64,000 bases of DNA from positions 1 to 64,000 of the forward strand of contig JAGTRT010000020.1 in NCBI GenBank assembly GCA_018261895.1, written 5' to 3'. This document shows positions 47,873 to 55,605 of the stretch, piece by piece. The stretch is from Pseudomonadota bacterium. GTDB lineage: Bacteria; Pseudomonadota; Gammaproteobacteria; Burkholderiales; Rhodocyclaceae. Each line of letters opens with the position of its first letter. The stretch's first letter is position 1. The position numbers were made by a program, and so were the translations under genes. The notes below the pieces were generated by a model, which had not been told where the DNA came from, did not search any database, and was given only the letters and a program-made list of their open reading frames with translations.

Positions 47873-48616
47873 GTGCCGCGCGCTGACCAGCTGCTTGTCG
47901 AATCCGGGCTCGCTGCGTCACGCACGGCGGCGCAGCGCCTGATTGCGGCTGGCCGGGTTCGCTGGTCGGGCGGCACGATTCCCAAACCGGCTTTCGATTT
48001 GCCGCCAGAAACCTCGTTGACCGTCGAAGCCGACCCCGACGACCGTTTCGTCTCGCGCGGCGGCCTCAAACTGGCCGGCGCACTGGCCGAAACCGGCCTT
48101 GCCGTCGCCAGCAAGCGTTGTCTCGATGTCGGGCAATCCACCGGTGGCTTTACCGATTGCCTGCTGCAGGCCGGAGCCCGCCACGTCGTCGGCGTCGATG
48201 TCGGCCACGGGCAGTTGCACCCCCGCCTGGCTGGCGACCCGCGCGTCACCGCCATCGAGGGCATCAACTGCCGGGCGCTGACCCCGGCCGATCTGGGCAC
48301 CGCCTTGCCCGAAGGCGGCTTCGACCTCATCGTCGGCGATGTGTCCTTCATCTCGATGACGCTGATCCTGCCCCAATTGCCCGCCCTGCTGGCGGCTGAC
48401 GGCGACCTGCTGCTGCTCGTCAAACCGCAGTTCGAGGTCGGGCCGGACAATATCGGCAAAGGCGGCATCGTCCGCGACCCCGCGCTCTACCACGAGGTCG
48501 AGCGCAAATATTTCGATTTTGCCCAAAATTTCCGGTTGACCGTGAAAGCCTGGCTGAACAGCCCGATTACCGGCGGTGATGGCAACCGCGAATTTTTCAT
48601 CTGGTTGAAAAAATGA
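47873..48616 (+). CDS. tlyA: TlyA-family rRNA 2'-O-methyltransferase
   Basis: A 247-residue protein with an N-terminal S4 RNA-binding domain (RADQLLVESGLAASRTAAQRLIAAGRVRW) and an FtsJ-like SAM domain (CLDVGQSTGGFTDCLLQAGA). The start is GTG immediately after the upstream stop. Homologues methylate rRNA and in some species act as haemolysins. Residues about 214-225 (FDFAQNFRLTVK), before the conserved SPITGGDGNREFF, are encoded by a copy of the dispersed repeat. The stop overlaps metF by 4 bp. Confidence 0.9.
   Translation: MPRADQLLVESGLAASRTAAQRLIAAGRVRWSGGTIPKPAFDLPPETSLTVEADPDDRFVSRGGLKLAGALAETGLAVASKRCLDVGQSTGGFTDCLLQAGARHVVGVDVGHGQLHPRLAGDPRVTAIEGINCRALTPADLGTALPEGGFDLIVGDVSFISMTLILPQLPALLAADGDLLLLVKPQFEVGPDNIGKGGIVRDPALYHEVERKYFDFAQNFRLTVKAWLNSPITGGDGNREFFIWLKK
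48512..48549 (-). repeat. Dispersed ~36-bp repeat, copy 7 (inside tlyA)
   Basis: On the minus strand TTTCACGGTCAACCGG is followed by AAATTTTGGGCAAAATCGAAA. The core is intact and the A tract altered. It is read through in frame by tlyA on the plus strand. Confidence 0.75.
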
Positions 48617-49443
48617 CTACAGAAATCTCCATCGAATTCTTCCCGCCGCAAACGCCCGAAGGCGTCGACAAGCTGCGCGCCGTCCGTGCCGAGCTGGCGA
48701 AACTCAATCCTGCCTTCTTCTCGGTCACCTTCGGGGCCGGCGGCTCGACCCGCGAACGCACCTTCGCCGTCGTCAAGGAAATCGCCGCCGAAGGCCATGA
48801 CGCCGCACCGCACCTGTCGTGCATCGGCTCGACGCGCGACAACATCCGCGACATCCTCAACGAATACAAGGCAGCCGGCATCAAGCGCACCGTCGCCCTG
48901 CGCGGCGACCTGCCCTCCGGCATGGCCGAAACCGGCGAGTTCCGCTACGCCAACGAACTCGTCGAATTCATCCGCGCCGAAACCGGCGACTGGTTCAGCA
49001 TCGAAGTCGCCGCCTACCCGGAATGGCACCCGCAGGCGCGCAGCCCGAAGGACGACCTCGACGCCTTCGCACGCAAGGTCAAGGCCGGCGCCAATTCGGC
49101 CATCACCCAGTATTTCTACAACGCCGACGCCTATTTCCACTTCGTCGACGAAGCCCGGGCGCTCGGCGTCGATGTTCCCATCGTCCCCGGCATCATGCCC
49201 ATCGTCGGCTTCACCAAGCTGGCGCGCTTCTCGGACGCATGCGGTGCCGAACTGCCGCGCTGGATGCGCAAGAAGTTCGAAAGCTACGGCGACGACAGCG
49301 ATTCCATCCGCGCCTTCGGCCTCGACGTCGTGACCGAACTGTGCGAACGCCTGCTCAAGGGCGGCGCGCCCGGCCTGCACTTCTACGCCATGAACCAGTC
49401 GGCGCTGACCACTGAGATATGTAAACGTCTCAACCTGAAGTAA
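48613..49443 (+). CDS. metF: 5,10-methylenetetrahydrofolate reductase
   Basis: A 276-residue TIM-barrel flavoprotein that reduces methylene-THF to methyl-THF for methionine synthesis. The start TEISIEFFPPQTPEG, the catalytic glutamate region, and VPIVPGIMPIVGF are present. The last codons after MNQ (ACT GAG ATA TGT AAA CGT...) are AT-rich and end in KRLNLK, unlike the rest of the gene. They were supplied by the inserted island, whose right end carries the displaced native tail MNQSALTTEICRRLG. The protein therefore stays full length. Confidence 0.96.
   Translation: MTTEISIEFFPPQTPEGVDKLRAVRAELAKLNPAFFSVTFGAGGSTRERTFAVVKEIAAEGHDAAPHLSCIGSTRDNIRDILNEYKAAGIKRTVALRGDLPSGMAETGEFRYANELVEFIRAETGDWFSIEVAAYPEWHPQARSPKDDLDAFARKVKAGANSAITQYFYNADAYFHFVDEARALGVDVPIVPGIMPIVGFTKLARFSDACGAELPRWMRKKFESYGDDSDSIRAFGLDVVTELCERLLKGGAPGLHFYAMNQSALTTEICKRLNLK
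49385..49398 (+). repeat. attL core of the metF island
   Basis: ACGCCATGAACCAG, identical to 59220-59233. It lies within the metF codons for YAMNQ. The metF reading frame continues into island DNA without interruption. Confidence 0.85.
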
Positions 49444-49624
49444 CTTTCAGTCGCAATTTTGATAGAAGCTGCACAACGGACTTTCGTAAAGGAAACTGCT
49501 TTGTATCGTGCAAATTAGCCTAACGCATAGAAGCCTTCGACTCTTCATTGCTATCTCCTCCATACGAGATGCATAATCTGCACATCTTTCTTCCAACTAG
49601 CCTTAACGCCCCCATCTTTGGATC

Positions 49625-50470
49625 TTGATCTTGTTTGACGCGCCCCATTCTTCGCCTATTTCCGCTACGGATACAAAGGTCATACCGTTTTTGAAGTGGG
49701 CAGGTGGAAAGCGTTGGCTAGCCTCCGATCTGGTAAAAAAAATCGGGCAGCCTGTTGGACGTTATATCGAGCCTTTTTTAGGTGGTGGCGCAATATTCTT
49801 TACTCTCAGGCCAAAAAGTGCACTATTAGGTGACCTCAATACAGAGCTTGTCGACACCTATAGGGCTATTCAGAAAAACTGGCGAGGTATTAAAAGTAGG
49901 TTGGAGCGGCACCAAGAACTACATACTAAAGACTATTATTATACAGTTCGCTCCACTACTCCTAAGAATGCGCTTGATAGAGCTGCGCGGTTTATCTATC
50001 TAAACCGAACTTGCTGGAATGGGCTATACAGAGTAAATCTTAGTGGTGTATTCAACGTACCTATTGGCACCAAAAATACCGTATTGCTGGATACTGATGA
50101 TTTTGAAACCATTTCCCATTTACTTGAATCAGCAAAAATACAAGCAGGTGATTTTGAATCACTAATTGACCAAGCAATTGAAGGGGATGTGGTGTTTGCT
50201 GACCCACCGTACACCGTACGGCATAAATTTAATGGGTTCGTTAAATACAATGAAAGCCTATTCTCTTGGGACGACCAAGTTCGTCTTCGAAATTCACTGC
50301 TGCGTGCGATGAATCGGGGAGCAAAGATTTTCGTAACTAACGCTGACCACGAAAGTATCCGAGTACTTTACGGAGATGAATTTGAGCTAACAGGTATTGA
50401 ACGTTACAGCTCGATTAGTGGAAAATCGAGCACCAGAGGTAAATATCCTGAGCTAGTTATTACAGGGTAG
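49625..50470 (+). CDS. Dam-type (D12 class) adenine-specific DNA methyltransferase
   Basis: A 281-residue N6-adenine DNA methylase. Motifs in order: FLKWAGGKRWL (about 22-32), the SAM-binding EPFLGGGAIFF (49-59), YLNRTCWNGLYRVN (125-138) typical of Dam homologues, and catalytic DPPY (193-196). The family methylates GATC or a short related site; the true target is unknown. The start is TTG (49625 or 49631), with no ATG near and only a weak ribosome-binding site. The gene is much lower in GC than the chromosome. First of three same-strand genes; no cognate restriction endonuclease is recognisable. Confidence 0.88.
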   Translation: MILFDAPHSSPISATDTKVIPFLKWAGGKRWLASDLVKKIGQPVGRYIEPFLGGGAIFFTLRPKSALLGDLNTELVDTYRAIQKNWRGIKSRLERHQELHTKDYYYTVRSTTPKNALDRAARFIYLNRTCWNGLYRVNLSGVFNVPIGTKNTVLLDTDDFETISHLLESAKIQAGDFESLIDQAIEGDVVFADPPYTVRHKFNGFVKYNESLFSWDDQVRLRNSLLRAMNRGAKIFVTNADHESIRVLYGDEFELTGIERYSSISGKSSTRGKYPELVITG

Positions 50471-50563
50471 AACCATATTCTGAATAGCGTTAGCACACAA
50501 CTTTGATGCACCCAAAGACTACAATTTGCACGAAGTTAGATTTGTCATATTAATAGGCTGAAT

Positions 50564-51136
50564 ATGCGTGATTGGCTAGGTAGAATCCCAATAATTGGAC
50601 CTGCATTCACATGCACACTCCGTGATCACATTTCTGCTGTTGCAGATTTTTCGATCACTGTGGCATTTTCAAGCATAACATTTTGGCTATCGGTAATTAT
50701 CCTTAGCATCTTTGATGTTAACCGCAGTGTCAGCCTAGGTGATTTACTTGGTAGTACAGTTCAAGGTGGGGAACTATTCATATTTTCACTCGGCATCCTT
50801 GGGCCAATTCTAATTATTGTCATGGACGATGCGCGTAAAGCCAAAAATTTTCCATCTGGAAAATGGTTAATGTTCCTATTGGTAGTTTCCGCGTTGGTAT
50901 GTGGCAGCCTTTTTGCAATTCTTAAGGCCAATAGCCTTCACGGAGCTAGTGGACTGGGCATAGATAAAAATCAAGCGGTAAGCATATCGTTCTGGATGGC
51001 TAGTGTTGCTTGTGCCCTCCGGTATCTAACGATTGCCTACAATAAATCTCTAAGCCGATTCAGCGCGGAAGATCTTCAAGCAGGGGAACAGCAATTCAAG
51101 AATGCCTTCGCCACTAGGCATGGAAAGGGAAATTGA
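50564..51136 (+). CDS. Four-helix membrane protein of unknown function
   Basis: A 190-residue protein with four predicted transmembrane helices at about 26-48 (SITVAFSSITFWLSVIILSIF), 70-88 (LFIFSLGILGPILIIVM), 100-118 (WLMFLLVVSALVCGSLFAIL) and 136-154 (VSISFWMASVACALRYLTIAY), plus a short soluble C-terminal tail. No family is recognised. It lies 93 bp after the methylase and its stop overlaps the start of the DGQHR gene (TGATG), so the two are translationally coupled. This coupling suggests a membrane partner or effector of the DGQHR protein. Confidence 0.7.
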   Translation: MRDWLGRIPIIGPAFTCTLRDHISAVADFSITVAFSSITFWLSVIILSIFDVNRSVSLGDLLGSTVQGGELFIFSLGILGPILIIVMDDARKAKNFPSGKWLMFLLVVSALVCGSLFAILKANSLHGASGLGIDKNQAVSISFWMASVACALRYLTIAYNKSLSRFSAEDLQAGEQQFKNAFATRHGKGN

Positions 51137-52302
51137 TGCAACAGCGTAGCATTTTGAGAGATCCCTATAAGGTTGAAATCAGGGCACTCCCTGTTGAGCA
51201 GCCACTTGGTACATTTTATATAGCAGCTCTAGACTCAAAGGTGCTGTGTGAAATAACCCACGCAGATGTCCGCAGAATGTATAAAGAGCGGGATATTGAA
51301 ACCTATTTAGGAATTCAACGCCCTTTAAATCCGAATCGCGTACAAGAAATTAAGGAGTTTGTAAAAACGTCCGACGCATGTTTTCCGACTGGCGTTATTC
51401 TTGCGGTTAAGGGTCAGTACGCCAACTTTGACGAGAACACCCTGACGCTAACTCTTCGCAATTACGAGGAGGATAGCAATCAAGAGGCAAATATTGACCG
51501 CATTGAAATTGCTCAGGTTCTAGATGGTCAGCATCGTATCGAAGGACTTCAAGGTTATAACGGAAAGCCTTTTAATGTAAATATTGTTGTCTTCGTAGAC
51601 ATTGACATTGAAGATCAAGCCTATCTATTTTCAACAGTTAATCTCGCGCAAACGAAGGTTAACAAGAGTCTTGTGTATGATCTTTTCGAATATTCAAAGT
51701 CTAGAAGCCCCCAAAAAACTGGCCATAACGTTGCTGTTGCATTAGATCAATTGGCAGATTGTCCCTTCCATCATCGCATCAAACGGCTGGGAGCCTCTAC
51801 GCCAGGAAGAACTAGCGAACGTCTAACTCAAGCAACTTTTGTTGAATCGCTCCTTCCTTACATTACAAAAAACGCCATTCAAGACCGTGATCTCCTGATC
51901 AAAGGAAAACACCCGCACCGGGCGAATGATATGGAATCAAGGGAGCTTATCTTTCGAAATATGTTTCTTGATAACAGAGACTTCGAGATTGCCGACATTA
52001 TTCTTTATTATTTCGAAGCGATCAGGAATCGTTGGGCAAGCGCATGGGACTCTGATGCAAAAGGTGCTGTGCTCGGGAAAACGAACGGTTTTAGAGCACT
52101 AATGAAGCTGTTGCGGCCAGCGTATTTGCGTCTCGGAAAACCCGGCGATGTGGTACCTCGGGAGGACTTCTTGAAGTTGTTTGAAAAAAGCTCTCTTAAG
52201 GATGAGGATTTCAACATCGACAACTTCAAACCAGGCACTAGCGGCGAATCTGCACTATATAGGACACTGATTGAACAACTTGGGTTGTCTACTTTAGCGT
52301 AG
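51136..52302 (+). CDS. DGQHR-domain protein (DndB-like)
   Basis: A 388-residue protein with the diagnostic DGQHR motif in AQVLDGQHRIEGL (about residue 130) and the family segment FSTVNLAQTKVNKSLVYDLFEYSKS. DGQHR proteins include DndB, the regulator of DNA phosphorothioation, and DpdB of the 7-deazaguanine DNA modification system; many others are uncharacterised. The ATG at 51136 was chosen, with AAAGGGA upstream, over the TTG one codon earlier. No dnd or dpd partner genes are in the window; the partners here are a Dam-type methylase and a membrane protein. Confidence 0.85.
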   Translation: MQQRSILRDPYKVEIRALPVEQPLGTFYIAALDSKVLCEITHADVRRMYKERDIETYLGIQRPLNPNRVQEIKEFVKTSDACFPTGVILAVKGQYANFDENTLTLTLRNYEEDSNQEANIDRIEIAQVLDGQHRIEGLQGYNGKPFNVNIVVFVDIDIEDQAYLFSTVNLAQTKVNKSLVYDLFEYSKSRSPQKTGHNVAVALDQLADCPFHHRIKRLGASTPGRTSERLTQATFVESLLPYITKNAIQDRDLLIKGKHPHRANDMESRELIFRNMFLDNRDFEIADIILYYFEAIRNRWASAWDSDAKGAVLGKTNGFRALMKLLRPAYLRLGKPGDVVPREDFLKLFEKSSLKDEDFNIDNFKPGTSGESALYRTLIEQLGLSTLA

Positions 52303-52355
52303 CCGCAAATCCGATTTCATTAGTGAGGTGTATTTAACCAATTACCCTATTGGAA

Positions 52356-52381
52356 GGCCCTCGCCTATGAGCGGCAGGGCC
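52356..52381. terminator. Hairpin between convergent DGQHR and XRE genes
   Basis: GGCCCT and AGGGCC arms enclose a smaller CGC/GCG stem. It lies in the gap between two convergent genes. No long T tract follows, so termination is plausible but not certain. Confidence 0.5.
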
Positions 52382-52458
52382 AATTTGTCATTCAAAACAG
52401 TTCACCGCGGTCGATTTTGTTCTTTTTAGTAGCACGGGTGCCACCAAGCATTAAATCG

Positions 52459-52788
52459 TCAAACAAGCCTTTTCAAGAACTGGTCAACGATTGCTGCCCG
52501 CACATCGGGTTTTACTGCATCTAACCTGAGTAGCAATTTAGCAATCTGATCATCCTCGCAGTACAAGTATGAGAGCGGTACTGCCAGCACTTCCGCAATC
52601 AGCCTCACCGTCGGCAGGGGTGGCTCATGGACACCAAGCTCATACCGACTGATCCGGGCCCTAGCGCTGGATTCGTCAATCCCAATAGCAACACCCAGTT
52701 TTTCCTGAGGCCAGCCAAGCTCCTCACGCAACGCACGGATTCTGCGTCCTGTGATGTTCTGAGGAGATGGCTGCTTTGTACGAGACAT
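52459..52788 (-). CDS. XRE-family transcriptional regulator
   Basis: A 109-residue helix-turn-helix protein of the Cro/CI type. The HTH spans about residues 12-68 (ITGRRIRALREELGWPQEKLGVAIGIDESSARARISRYELG), and PTVRLIAEVLAVPLSYLYCEDD follows. It is divergent from a lipoprotein gene across 98 bp, which probably contains its operators. Such regulators commonly control excision or expression of island genes, but its targets are unknown. Confidence 0.88.
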   Translation of the reverse strand: MSRTKQPSPQNITGRRIRALREELGWPQEKLGVAIGIDESSARARISRYELGVHEPPLPTVRLIAEVLAVPLSYLYCEDDQIAKLLLRLDAVKPDVRAAIVDQFLKRLV

Positions 52789-52886
52789 GTTGCGAGTCTC
52801 GTGACAAAGGCCGCCTGCGTTGTCACGTTATTCATTACACTCGCACATCTCAGTTGTACTTCATACTAATGAATTTAGGGCAACCT

Positions 52887-53696
52887 ATGCAAAAGTCATT
52901 GCACCTCCTTTGTGTTACTTGCATCACAACCCTCCTTGTTTCATGTGGTTCAGGCAAAGGGATTGATGCCCGACTCGATGCAACAAAAGGCTACGATGCA
53001 AACTTCAATGCATCTGTAATCAAGGCACTTGAATCCGCTTCGCCACAGCAGCGAGAAATCTTCTTGGGTTTGGTAGAAGGGCTTCCACTGGAACACTTTC
53101 TTGCACGTTACGGCAAAGAGCCCACCGTAAAAGAGGTGGCCAATGGGCAACTGGAGCGGTACATCGCACAACTCCAAGAAGAAATAGCCCACCTTGAGTC
53201 TCGCATCAATTCTCCCGCCTCAGAATTACAAAGCATTGTGCAAAAGATCTCGGAAGCCAACCGCAAAATGGAAAGCATCAGTGGCGAGGTAACCGAAATC
53301 AAACAGAAAGACTGGGATTCCAGTCACTGCAATAGTTCGGGCTGCGTCAAGAAGTATGCCATTAATGTAAAAATCAACGCCCCGGCTGGGATCACCTTCT
53401 CAAAACTGCCTTGCACTATAGAAATCAAGCCGCAAGGGGCTACAGCACCATTTACGATTGTAGAGAACTGCGGTGGCCGACCAGGTGGTGACTATACTTT
53501 TGAAATTGCCGATAAAGAGGCAATCTCATTTGTTAATGCCACAAGCAAGATCGAATTTATCCGATCTGAAGCACGTCAAAAAAACGGTGACAGTGAAGAA
53601 TATGTCATCCCTCGACGCCCCAAAGAAATTGAAGAACTAGATCAGGGCAAATCTCGGCTTGCAACTGCCCAAGCTTCAAAGAAACTTTTCAATTAA
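52887..53696 (+). CDS. Island-encoded lipoprotein with coiled coil
   Basis: About 269 residues. A type II signal peptide ends in lipobox TLLVSCGSG. A short N-terminal domain (IDARLDATKGYDANFNASVIKALES) recalls DUF6694-type lipoproteins, but weakly. A coiled coil follows (about 85-145, LERYIAQLQEEIAHLESRI...), then a beta-rich C-terminal region with four cysteines (SHCNSSGCVKKY, KLPCTIEIK, ENCGGRPGG). The start is at ATG 52887 with AGGG upstream; the 52767 track start overlaps the divergent XRE gene. Function unknown; possibly surface or periplasmic. Confidence 0.7.
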   Translation: MQKSLHLLCVTCITTLLVSCGSGKGIDARLDATKGYDANFNASVIKALESASPQQREIFLGLVEGLPLEHFLARYGKEPTVKEVANGQLERYIAQLQEEIAHLESRINSPASELQSIVQKISEANRKMESISGEVTEIKQKDWDSSHCNSSGCVKKYAINVKINAPAGITFSKLPCTIEIKPQGATAPFTIVENCGGRPGGDYTFEIADKEAISFVNATSKIEFIRSEARQKNGDSEEYVIPRRPKEIEELDQGKSRLATAQASKKLFN

Positions 53697-53714
53697 CCAA
53701 AACAACTTTCTGTG

Positions 53715-53751
53715 AACGCCCCCTGGAGAAATCCTCGGGGCGTTTTTTTTT
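53715..53751 (+). terminator. Terminator after the lipoprotein gene
   Basis: AACGCCCC and GGGGCGTT pair around a 17-nt loop and are followed by a run of Ts. It lies 18 bp past the stop. Confidence 0.85.
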
Positions 53752-53887
53752 GCCTGTTCATCAAAGGAAACATCAATGCAATTCTGCACCACCGATCAGC
53801 CATCCCCCTTCAATCTTACTTTCAGGAAAACCCGCCGCAGTCACTTACCCAATTACCCACGCAACAATCCATACATGGAGAACAACC

Positions 53888-54292
53888 ATGGTCATCGTTT
53901 CTGACCAGTCTCAGCTACACGGCATCAGCAATCCCGGCATTCATCATCTGGTAGCCATTCGCCTGCAGCAACTAATTGGCGATGCCAGCATTTCCACGGA
54001 ATTGATCATCGTGGAAACAGGAGATGCCGCTTCCGCCATTGAGCACTCAGCAGGGTTTCCAATTCTGACCAGCCTGTTCGATGACCTGCCGTATGACCAC
54101 CCCGACTACACCCCACCTTTTGAAATCATGGAGCAACACCACTATGAGCAATACCGCATCTACGAAATGGTCTTCATTGGCAATGACGATGGGGCTGCTA
54201 CCGCGCTCTTTGTCCCAGACCAAGAAGGCATCGACGCCGATTTGTTGGCTGTGTGTCGATCATGGGCCACGCCAGCCGTGAGTACACCATGA
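53888..54292 (+). CDS. Hypothetical acidic protein, 134 aa
   Basis: The start ATG 53888 has GGAGAACAACC before it. The track's 46 additional residues at the front are low-complexity read-through after the terminator. The product is acidic (pI clearly below neutral by eye), with FDDLPYDHPDYTPPFEIMEQHHYEQYRIYEMVFIGNDDG in its centre. There is no signal peptide or membrane segment, and no family is recognised. It resembles small accessory proteins of plasmids and integrative elements in size and style only. Confidence 0.55.
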   Translation: MVIVSDQSQLHGISNPGIHHLVAIRLQQLIGDASISTELIIVETGDAASAIEHSAGFPILTSLFDDLPYDHPDYTPPFEIMEQHHYEQYRIYEMVFIGNDDGAATALFVPDQEGIDADLLAVCRSWATPAVSTP

Positions 54293-54322
54293 GATTTCGA
54301 AACTTAATCGCCCCCCCACCCG

Positions 54323-54358
54323 CCCCCGAAAGGTTCTACCTCTGGGGGTTTCTCTTTT
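54323..54358 (+). terminator. Terminator after the 134-aa ORF
   Basis: CCCCC and GGGGG arms with an inner AGGT/ACCT stem, then a T-rich TTTCTCTTTT tail. Moderate strength. Confidence 0.65.
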
Positions 54359-54369
54359 ATGGAACCTGC

Positions 54370-54567
54370 ATGCCGCAAAACAGTTATCCGCAACACCCAG
54401 TCGTCCTTGAAATGCTATCGGCCCTCGATGAAAGCCAACGCGAACTCTATGAGGAGCGCTCAGCGATTCTTGAATGGGAAGCAGGCCTTGACCGCCCCCT
54501 TGCCGAGGCAGTGGCAATACTAGAGGTCGTCCGACGAATTGGATGGCCCCCAATCCATCAAAAATAG
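54370..54567 (+). CDS. Hypothetical protein, 65 aa
   Basis: Reads MPQNSYPQHPVVLEMLSALDESQRELYEERSAILEWEAGLDRPLAEAVAILEVVRRIGW. It is mostly helical and acidic. The start 54370 was preferred because the longer track start (54253) lies inside the preceding gene and crosses a terminator. The Shine-Dalgarno (GGAAC) is weak. A short helical protein of this type could be a regulator or anti-phage accessory, but nothing specific is recognised. Confidence 0.5.
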   Translation: MPQNSYPQHPVVLEMLSALDESQRELYEERSAILEWEAGLDRPLAEAVAILEVVRRIGWPPIHQK

Positions 54568-54623
54568 ATCGCGCCAGCCTGAGCATCTTATTCAATAAGC
54601 ATAACTAAATTATGGAGTTATAC

Positions 54624-55115
54624 ATGCCTGAGAAAGACGTTACACCTGTCGCACCTATGCGAATACTGAAGACCAATTGCTGTCCCAGCCTGTCCGGGCG
54701 CTCGGAACTGACGTATCACATTGGCTGCAATGCCGAAGGCGAAGTTCAATTTCGTGTTGTAGGCAATAGCGGTTCCGGCCAGTTCAATAGCGACGCCGTT
54801 TCATTCAGTCAGATACGAAAGCTGCTCTCTGATTGCCCGGCTGACAAGCCTATGACCTCTACCGTCCTTCGCCCTGCTTTCCGTGGCAAAAGCAGCAATA
54901 GCCCGGCATTCCTGTTCGCAGCACTCAAGGCCGAGTTGATCGTATTACCGGGATCAAACAAGGATTCTGGCTACACGATGGGTGACATAGAGGTATTCAG
55001 GCACGAAATGAATGTCCTGATCGCCAGCACCACCTCAATTGCCAATACATCAGTAGATGAGCCGGCCAAGAAGAAACCTGTTGGTCGCAAACCTTCCGGA
55101 AGGCCAATCGAATGA
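54624..55115 (+). CDS. Hypothetical protein with AT-hook-like tail, 163 aa
   Basis: The ATG at 54624 has GGAG 7 nt upstream. The track's first ATG (54612) overlaps that site. The body is a mixed alpha/beta domain (ELTYHIGCNAEGEVQFRVVGNSGSG). The C-terminus ends AKKKPVGRKPSGRP, a GRP-type basic tail similar to an AT-hook that could contact DNA. No family is recognised. The stop overlaps the next small ORF (ATGA), so at least two genes are cotranslated. Confidence 0.6.
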   Translation: MPEKDVTPVAPMRILKTNCCPSLSGRSELTYHIGCNAEGEVQFRVVGNSGSGQFNSDAVSFSQIRKLLSDCPADKPMTSTVLRPAFRGKSSNSPAFLFAALKAELIVLPGSNKDSGYTMGDIEVFRHEMNVLIASTTSIANTSVDEPAKKKPVGRKPSGRPIE

Positions 55116-55279
55116 CGTTGATGGTTGCAACCCTGCTGTGCTTCATCGTGCTGCTTTGCATCGGCACATTTAAAACGTTACTTGCCATCGTAGCCTTGGC
55201 TGCTTTGGCGCTTATCTCCCCGTTCGTATTCATTGGCCTGCTTGCGGTACTGGCCATCGTATTCATTCTCACCAAGTAA
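55112..55279 (+). CDS. Small hydrophobic membrane protein, 55 aa
   Basis: Too short for the ORF track. It reads MTLMVATLLCFIVLLCIGTF and ends LLAVLAIVFILTK. Nearly the whole sequence is hydrophobic and would form two short transmembrane helices. The start overlaps the upstream stop codon by 4 bp. A precise AAGGAG just after its stop serves the next ORF. Size and coupling recall small toxin or holin-like membrane proteins, but function is unknown. Confidence 0.6.
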   Translation: MTLMVATLLCFIVLLCIGTFKTLLAIVALAALALISPFVFIGLLAVLAIVFILTK

Positions 55280-55290
55280 GGAGTATCACC

Positions 55291-55398
55291 ATGCAAGACC
55301 TCTATATCTGCCAAGCCATCGATACCATTTCGATGTGGGATCAAGACAGCAGTTTTTCTTGTATCGCATCATTGGCAGCACTGCGTTACCGGGATTGA
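55291..55398 (+). CDS. Possible 35-aa small protein
   Basis: MQDLYICQAIDTISMWDQDS followed by SFSCIASLAALRYRD. It is preceded by AAGGAGTATCACC, an ideal ribosome-binding site at 7 nt. It is the third ORF in a row with tight spacing. No family is recognised, and the coding call rests only on the translation signals. Confidence 0.4.
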   Translation: MQDLYICQAIDTISMWDQDSSFSCIASLAALRYRD

Positions 55399-55522
55399 AA
55401 TCCCAGTTGTACCCCGCTCGGCCATTCACAGCGCCGACACAGAAGCACCTCGCCTGAACATCGCAGGCAAATCCCCTTAGCGGTACTATCCGCAGCCCCA
55501 TCCCTGATTTCGACTGACATCT

Positions 55523-55551
55523 AACCTGTCGGCCCACTAGCCGAGGTTTTT
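55523..55551 (+). terminator. Terminator of the small-gene operon
   Basis: AACC-TG-TCGGC and GCCGA-GGTT pair around CCACTA with a 2-nt bulge, then TTTTT. Together with the preceding 125 bp it contains no further gene. Confidence 0.7.
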
Positions 55552-55605
55552 GCACGTCTGTTGATTCAGGGATAGGCGCTGCCGGAATTTTTTTGGAGTA
55601 TCTCT

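Noticed and set aside
51133-52302. Assigning the DGQHR gene as dndB
   Set aside because: No dndA, dndC, dndD or dndE partner is in the window, so the phosphorothioation role cannot be claimed.
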